This document shows, piece after piece, positions 5,492 to 8,938 of a stretch of 8,938 nt of DNA. Numbering within the stretch: the first letter of the stretch is position 1; the number at the start of each line of letters is the position of its first letter. Source of the DNA: Candidatus Omnitrophota bacterium (GTDB lineage: Bacteria > Omnitrophota > Gorgyraeia > Gygaellales > Profunditerraquicolaceae); the NCBI GenBank assembly GCA_030018895.1, contig JASEHM010000023.1:1-8938 (forward strand), in the 5' to 3' direction. Below the pieces are notes generated by a model. It saw nothing but the letters and a program-made list of their open reading frames with translations, was not told the DNA's origin and made no database searches. The position numbers were made by a program, and so were the translations under genes.

Positions 5492-6001
5492 TCACTTCAA
5501 GAAACCGTCCCGTCTATGACGGGACAAAGCTTCATTCGTGTCAATTAATGTTAATCCGTGCATTGTTGCTTCGGGCGAGAAACCACGGCGTAAAAGATAT
5601 GCATATAGGCGCCTTTTTGCCTTAATTGGCTCAATCCCTTTTAATTTTGTAAGCCTCTCTATAACAATCTCCTTAACAATATCCTCTTCTGAATAATCTT
5701 TGCCTTTTATTTCAGATATACAATTATCTATAAGGTGCTTGTCCAGGCCATTTTGCGTTAGTTCTTGTTTTATCTTTCTTAAACCGTAAGGTTTCTTAAG
5801 CCGATATTTTATCCAGGCATTAACAAAAATCTCATCATTAATAAAATCCTTATCTTTTAAAAATGAAACTACCTGTTTTGCTATTTTGGCCTCAAACCCT
5901 TTTTTCTTAAGCCGCTGTTCAATCTCCTTTTCACTGCGCAAGCGAAACTTAAGCAGTAAAAAAGCATATCTTTTTGCCTCAGAAACCGAAACTGTTTCCA
6001 A
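5492..6001 (-). CDS. recX: Regulatory protein RecX
   Basis: RecX proteins bind RecA filaments and modulate recombinase activity. This 169-residue, basic, all-helical protein shows the family's repeated three-helix pattern. The first repeat is RYAFLLLKFRLRSEKEIEQRLKKKGF (11-36). The second has DFINDEIFVNAWIKYRLKKPYGLRKIKQEL (51-80), whose FINDEIFVNAW and YGLRKIKQEL stretches are typical. A third, more divergent repeat covers about 100-150. Position two genes after recA supports the assignment. The start is unusual: the best codon is TTG at 6001, with no Shine-Dalgarno sequence, at the edge of a 60-bp insert flanked by 10-bp direct repeats. The frame stays open upstream to a stop at 6056, and no ATG is available. 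The last 20 or so residues (from about HGLTLIDTNEA to the end) are encoded by repeat-like DNA and contain a perfect hairpin, so the tail may not be ancestral. Confidence 0.9.
   Translation of the reverse strand: METVSVSEAKRYAFLLLKFRLRSEKEIEQRLKKKGFEAKIAKQVVSFLKDKDFINDEIFVNAWIKYRLKKPYGLRKIKQELTQNGLDKHLIDNCISEIKGKDYSEEDIVKEIVIERLTKLKGIEPIKAKRRLYAYLLRRGFSPEATMHGLTLIDTNEALSRHRRDGFLK
5507..5525. repeat. Perfect 8-bp inverted repeat at the 3' end of recX
   Basis: GTCCCGTC at 5507-5514 pairs perfectly with GACGGGAC at 5518-5525 across a 3-base loop. It lies inside the last codons of recX, ahead of the stop at 5494-5492. No run of T follows on the transcribed strand, so it is a stem in the message rather than a standard terminator. 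Confidence 0.7.
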
Positions 6002-6070
6002 TCCAATCGGGAAACTGTGATTCGACTTCGTCCCTCGACAAGCTCGGGACTTCGCTCACCACTGTTTCCA
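5991..6070. repeat. 60-bp insert flanked by 10-bp direct repeats at the recX start
   Basis: ACTGTTTCCA occurs at 5991-6000 and 6061-6070 and brackets exactly 60 bp. The insert contains an inverted repeat GTTTCC/GGAAAC that overlaps the left copy, and a bulged hairpin around TCCCTCGACAAGCTCGGGA (6031-6049). The left copy is inside recX codons 1-4, and the right copy ends two bases from the stop codon of the protease gene (6074-6072). This is the picture expected of a small repeat element inserted with target duplication between two closely spaced genes. Confidence 0.75.
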
Positions 6071-6071
6071 G

Positions 6072-7553
6072 CTATTTTTCCTTTTCCTTTATTAGAAAAT
6101 ACCCGCGCAATATCTTAACCATTGCATCGCCTTTTAAGGCAGTAGTTATTTTTTTATAATCAAGGACACTGCTAATCGGCTGTTTGTTTATCTCTAAAAT
6201 TACATCCCCGGGATTAATACCTGCCTCATCCGCAGGACTATTCGATTCAACATCAACTACTACCACCCCTTTTTTCTCTTTAATCCCAAAACGCCGGCTA
6301 AGATCAGAGCTTAAATCCTCAACCTTTAATCCCCGCCAGGAAACAGCCTTTTCTTTAACCTCAAGAACCTTTTCCGGTTCCTGCGGCCTTTCTCCCACTA
6401 AAACACTCAAGTTTAATTCTTTTTTATCGCGCACTAAAAGTACTCCTGCCTTCTTAGAAACCTCGCTCATTGAAACAATATTTATTAAATCCTTTACATT
6501 TTTTATTGGCACACCATTAAACTTTTTTATCACATCACCTTCTTTTATGCCTGCATTTTGAGCAGGCCCGGCCTCTAAAGTATTCACTACTAATGCGCCG
6601 CTTTTTTCCGATAAACCAATGTGTTTTGCCATATCCTCAGTCATATCCTGCACAGTTACGCCTAACCAGCCATAAAATATCTTTTTCCCCTCAATCAAAC
6701 GGGAGAGAATCTTTTTTGCGTTATTAATAGGTATAGCAAAACCTACCCCCTGATATCCTCCGCTAGTAGAAAATATCGCCACATTAATACCTATTACCTC
6801 GCCTTTAAGATTTACTAATGGGCCGCCTGAATTCCCCGGGTTAATTGCCGCATCTGTCTGGATTAAATCACTGTAATCGCGATTTTGCGAAACAGCCCTT
6901 CCTAAACTGCGACGTAGAGCGCTCACCACTCCCGTAGTTACAGTCGGCTCTGAATTATCTAAAGCAAAACCAAAAGGATTGCCAATCGCCACTACCCATT
7001 CTCCGATTTTTAAAGAACCAGAATCTCCTAAGCTGGCTACTGGCAGGTTCTTGGCGTTTATTTTTATGACTGCCAAATCCGAACGGCTATCCTTCCCTTT
7101 AATCTCGCCTTTTAATTCCCGGCCATCCGGCAATTTTACTGTAATTTTATCCGCATCATTAACAACATGTTCATTAGTTAAAATGTAGCCATCTGCGTCA
7201 ATAATTACGCCTGAACCAAGCCCTGAGCGTTTAAATTCTCTCTCCTGTAATCCTCCGGGTGTTTCGCCAAAAAAATCATCAAAAAACCTGCGAAAAGGAT
7301 CTTCTCTGTCAAAAGGCGACCCACTGCCAAAAGGCTGATTAAAATAAAATCTTTGCGGAGTTTTAATCTTAGTGATATGCTCTGTGCTTATAGAAACTAC
7401 TGCTTTGCCAGTTGTATTAGCTACCTTAACTATTGCATTCTCTAATCCCTCAACATTGCTTGAAGAAGAAGGCGACTCCAAAGCCAAAACAGTAGTAGTT
7501 ATCAACCCCACAAAGATACCTACCCACCCGTAAAATAATTTTCTTCTATTCAT
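6072..7553 (-). CDS. Periplasmic trypsin-like serine protease of the HtrA/DegP/DegQ family
   Basis: This 493-residue protein is an envelope quality-control protease/chaperone. An N-terminal signal or anchor segment spans about 5-26 (basic MNRRK followed by a hydrophobic stretch). The trypsin-like domain covers about 36-290 with the full catalytic triad: H129 in ILTNEHVVN, D159 in RSDLAVIKI and S242 in NPGNSGGPL. A Phe/Pro/Gly-rich loop at 68-105 matches the LA loop of DegP/DegQ proteins. Two PDZ domains follow, at about 293-388 (YGWLGVTVQDMT, then AGIKEGDVI) and about 405-488 (WRGLKVEDL, then AGINPGDVI). No cysteines are evident. The start ATG has a good GGAGG ribosome binding site. It begins 27 bp after recA and is probably cotranscribed with it, an uncommon position between recA and recX. 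Whether it is DegP-, DegQ- or HtrA-like cannot be decided, so no symbol is given. Confidence 0.95.
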   Translation of the reverse strand: MNRRKLFYGWVGIFVGLITTTVLALESPSSSSNVEGLENAIVKVANTTGKAVVSISTEHITKIKTPQRFYFNQPFGSGSPFDREDPFRRFFDDFFGETPGGLQEREFKRSGLGSGVIIDADGYILTNEHVVNDADKITVKLPDGRELKGEIKGKDSRSDLAVIKINAKNLPVASLGDSGSLKIGEWVVAIGNPFGFALDNSEPTVTTGVVSALRRSLGRAVSQNRDYSDLIQTDAAINPGNSGGPLVNLKGEVIGINVAIFSTSGGYQGVGFAIPINNAKKILSRLIEGKKIFYGWLGVTVQDMTEDMAKHIGLSEKSGALVVNTLEAGPAQNAGIKEGDVIKKFNGVPIKNVKDLINIVSMSEVSKKAGVLLVRDKKELNLSVLVGERPQEPEKVLEVKEKAVSWRGLKVEDLSSDLSRRFGIKEKKGVVVVDVESNSPADEAGINPGDVILEINKQPISSVLDYKKITTALKGDAMVKILRGYFLIKEKEK

Positions 7554-7580
7554 AGTTAATTACCTCCCTGCTTAAACGGA

Positions 7581-8609
7581 TTAAACCAACCCTGCTTTTT
7601 TCCTGACCTCTTTTTCTATATCCTCCTGCAGTTTGGGCTTTTCTTTAAGGAGTTTTATTGCCGCGTCTCTTCCCTGACCGAGCTTCTCATTTTGAAAGGA
7701 AAGCCATGTTCCTGATTTTAAAACCACATCCATATTAATTGCCATATCTAAAATAGCCCCTGTTTTAGAAATACCTTCTTTGTGCAAAATCTCAAATTCA
7801 GCCTCGCGAAAAGGCGCAGCTACCTTGTTTTTAACTACCTTGGCCCTGACCCTTGCGCCTACAATAAGGTCGCCTTCTTTTATAGCGCCAATTTTTCTTA
7901 AATCCAACCGTACTGAAGAATAAAATTTAAGCGCTCTTCCGCCGGGTGTAGTTTCAGGGCTCCCAAACATAACCCCGATTTTTTCCCTGAGCTGATTAAT
8001 AAAAATAACGCAGGTGCGCGATTTACTTATTGCTCCGGTAAGCTTACGCAAGGCCTGAGACATAAGCCTGGCCTGCAGCCCCATATGGCTGTCTCCCATC
8101 TCTCCTTCTATCTCAGCCCGAGGAGTAAGCGCTGCCACAGAATCTACTACTATCAAATCAATGGCATTTGAACGCACTAAGGTCTCAACAATTTCCAGCG
8201 CCTGCTCTCCTGTATCTGGCTGAGAGATAAGCAGATCATCTAAATTTACACCAATAACTTTAGCATAATAAGAATCAAAGGCATGCTCTGCGTCTATAAA
8301 CGCGGCAACCCCGCCTTTTTTCTGCGTTTCTTTTATCGCGCTTAAGGTAAGGGTAGTTTTACCGGATGCCTCAGGCCCAAATATCTCAATCACCCTTCCG
8401 GTTGGCAGGCCGCCTATGCCTAAAGCAATATCCAGGATAAGTGCTCCGGTAGGAATGCTCTTTACATTAACCTTTGTATCTCCGCCTAACTTCATAATTG
8501 AACCTTTGCCAAACTGTTTTTCTATCTGAGAAAGCGCTAATTCCAACGCCTTATGCCGCTCAGACACATTGCGTACTTCTTCTTTTTTCTCTTTTTCTTT
8601 TTCGCTCAT
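7581..8609 (-). CDS. recA: Recombinase RecA
   Basis: RecA forms ATP-dependent filaments on single-stranded DNA, catalyses homologous strand exchange and, in bacteria with an SOS system, triggers LexA cleavage. The 342-residue protein is full length. Visible motifs are the Walker A box GPEASGKT (78-85), DAEHAF with the catalytic glutamate E108, Walker B LIVVDSVAAL (152-161), the L1 loop region EIEGEMGDSHMGLQARLMSQALRKL (166-190, quoted by position), and L2 GSPETTPGGRALKFYSS (216-232). The C-terminal domain includes VRAKVVKNKVAAPFREAEFEI (254-274) and KLGQGRDAA (309-317). The N-terminus has a highly charged Lys/Glu tract (2-11). The ATG at 8609 is supported by an AGGAGG ribosome binding site at 8615-8620, 5 bases away, and by a consensus promoter upstream. 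The protease gene and recX follow on the same strand. Confidence 0.98.
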   Translation of the reverse strand: MSEKEKEKKEEVRNVSERHKALELALSQIEKQFGKGSIMKLGGDTKVNVKSIPTGALILDIALGIGGLPTGRVIEIFGPEASGKTTLTLSAIKETQKKGGVAAFIDAEHAFDSYYAKVIGVNLDDLLISQPDTGEQALEIVETLVRSNAIDLIVVDSVAALTPRAEIEGEMGDSHMGLQARLMSQALRKLTGAISKSRTCVIFINQLREKIGVMFGSPETTPGGRALKFYSSVRLDLRKIGAIKEGDLIVGARVRAKVVKNKVAAPFREAEFEILHKEGISKTGAILDMAINMDVVLKSGTWLSFQNEKLGQGRDAAIKLLKEKPKLQEDIEKEVRKKAGLV

Positions 8610-8614
8610 AATTT

Positions 8615-8620
8615 CCTCCT
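8615..8620 (-). promoter_or_regulatory. Ribosome binding site of recA
   Basis: A perfect AGGAGG on the minus strand lies five bases before the recA ATG and fixes that start. It contrasts with the poor or absent sites before recX, alaS and hisD. Confidence 0.85.
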
Positions 8621-8634
8621 GTAATTGATTGCGG

Positions 8635-8654
8635 TAGTTTTCACTGAAAAACCC
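8635..8654. repeat. 20-bp sequence in the recA leader shared with the hisD-hisB spacer
   Basis: TAGTTTTCACTGAAAAACCC differs from 1191-1210 at a single base. It lies between the recA promoter and ribosome binding site, so it is transcribed in the recA leader. Confidence 0.7.
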
Positions 8655-8677
8655 CTTTTTGGCACTGCGTCATTTGT

Positions 8678-8706
8678 ATTATAATCTAGGCATATCTAAG
8701 TGTCAA
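8678..8706 (-). promoter_or_regulatory. Exact-consensus sigma-70 promoter of recA
   Basis: On the minus strand TTGACA (8706-8701), a 17-bp spacer and TATAAT (8683-8678) match the housekeeping consensus at all twelve positions. The expected leader to the recA ATG is about 60 bases. No familiar SOS operator (CTG-N10-CAG or GAAC-N4-GTTC type) overlaps it. A CAAATTTG palindrome sits just upstream of the -35 box at about 8707-8714. Confidence 0.9.
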
Positions 8707-8749
8707 ACAAATTTGCTAAGATTACAATGCGTCACTTATTAGGGGCACA

Positions 8750-8776
8750 TGTCATTCCCGCGAAAGCAGGAATCCA
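8750..8776. repeat. Partial copy of the GTCATTCCCGCGAAAGC palindromic repeat
   Basis: The segment from TGTCATTCCCGC to GGAATCCA matches the left half of the 74-bp element at 5341-5414 in the same orientation with a handful of substitutions. The stem has one mismatch (GCAGG instead of GCGGG), and the right half is missing, replaced by unrelated sequence and then the 33-bp array. Confidence 0.8.
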
Positions 8777-8801
8777 AACGTCCGTCGGTGATTAGAAGTA
8801 C

Positions 8802-8938
8802 TTCGTCATTCAGACTGTATCGCAATTCGTGTTTTTCGTCATTGCGACTGTGTCACAATTCATGTTTTTCGTCATTCAGACTATATCGCAATTCGTGTTT
8901 TTCGTCATTGCGACTGTGTCACAATTCATGTTTTTCGT
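8802..8938. repeat. 33-bp tandem array with alternating A/B units, continuing past the window
   Basis: Four 33-bp units (8802-8834, 8835-8867, 8868-8900, 8901-8933) and the first five bases of a fifth follow one another without spacers. Units 1 and 3 are type A (TTCGTCATTCAGACTRTATC, then GCAATTCGTGTTT) and differ by one base. Units 2 and 4 are type B (TTCGTCATTGCGACTGTGTC, then ACAATTCATGTTT) and are identical. The real period is therefore 66 bp. No unique spacers are present, so this is not a CRISPR array. The gene-free stretch 8610-8938 otherwise holds only the recA promoter and the repeats listed. Confidence 0.92.

Noticed and set aside
5507..5525. Rho-independent terminator after recX
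   Set aside because: The stem is inside coding sequence and is followed by GGTTTCTTG, not a T-run.
6184..7188. Plus-strand reading frames opposite the protease gene
   Set aside because: They are antisense to conserved protease and PDZ domains and lack start signals.
8707..8714. LexA operator at CAAATTTG
   Set aside because: The 8-bp AT-rich palindrome does not match any known LexA box and could occur by chance; kept only as a candidate in a finding.
8802..8938. Possible CRISPR array of 33-bp repeats
   Set aside because: Units abut directly and are all variants of one sequence; there are no unique spacers and no cas genes in the window.

Overview
The window is a densely packed, AT-rich bacterial segment. 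All six recognisable housekeeping genes lie on the minus strand. In transcription order they are recA, an HtrA/DegP-type serine protease, recX, alaS, hisD and hisB, followed at the left edge by a short gene of the DUF6788 type inside what looks like a transposon remnant. The protein sequences are clearly bacterial but not close to any model organism. The gene content, the alanyl-tRNA synthetase variant and the many short dispersed repeats would suit an uncultured lineage such as Omnitrophota or a related PVC/Elusimicrobia-like group. That placement is an impression, not a result.

Layout from right to left (direction of transcription): 8610-8938 has no gene. It holds a 33-bp alternating tandem array that runs off the window, half of a GTCATTCCCGCGAAAGC-type palindrome, and an exact-consensus promoter (TTGACA, 17 bp, TATAAT) for recA. 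recA and the protease are 27 bp apart and probably cotranscribed. recX follows after a 60-bp insert that is flanked by 10-bp direct repeats and sits on the recX start. A spacer of about 320 bp between recX and alaS contains a 74-bp double-hairpin repeat and a 78-bp heptamer-repeat insert flanked by 16-bp copies of the alaS start region. alaS, hisD and hisB follow, separated by repeat-rich spacers. At 36-380 there is a DUF6788-like gene with its own near-consensus promoter, bracketed by imperfect inverted repeats.

Functionally, recA and recX form the usual recombinase/modulator pair. The protease is an envelope quality-control enzyme placed between them. alaS is an essential translation gene, often found near recA-recX. 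hisD and hisB are two histidine-biosynthesis genes; the rest of the pathway is not in the window.

The most unusual feature is how short repeats are placed. Three arrays with the same 7-bp period but different unit sequences occur around and inside alaS: one over its start, one inside its coding region and one through its stop codon. Gene starts or stops of alaS, recX and hisB are also duplicated as 10-16 bp direct repeats. This resembles heptameric STRR elements known from cyanobacteria and suggests an active short-repeat insertion or expansion process that edits gene boundaries. The mechanism is inferred.
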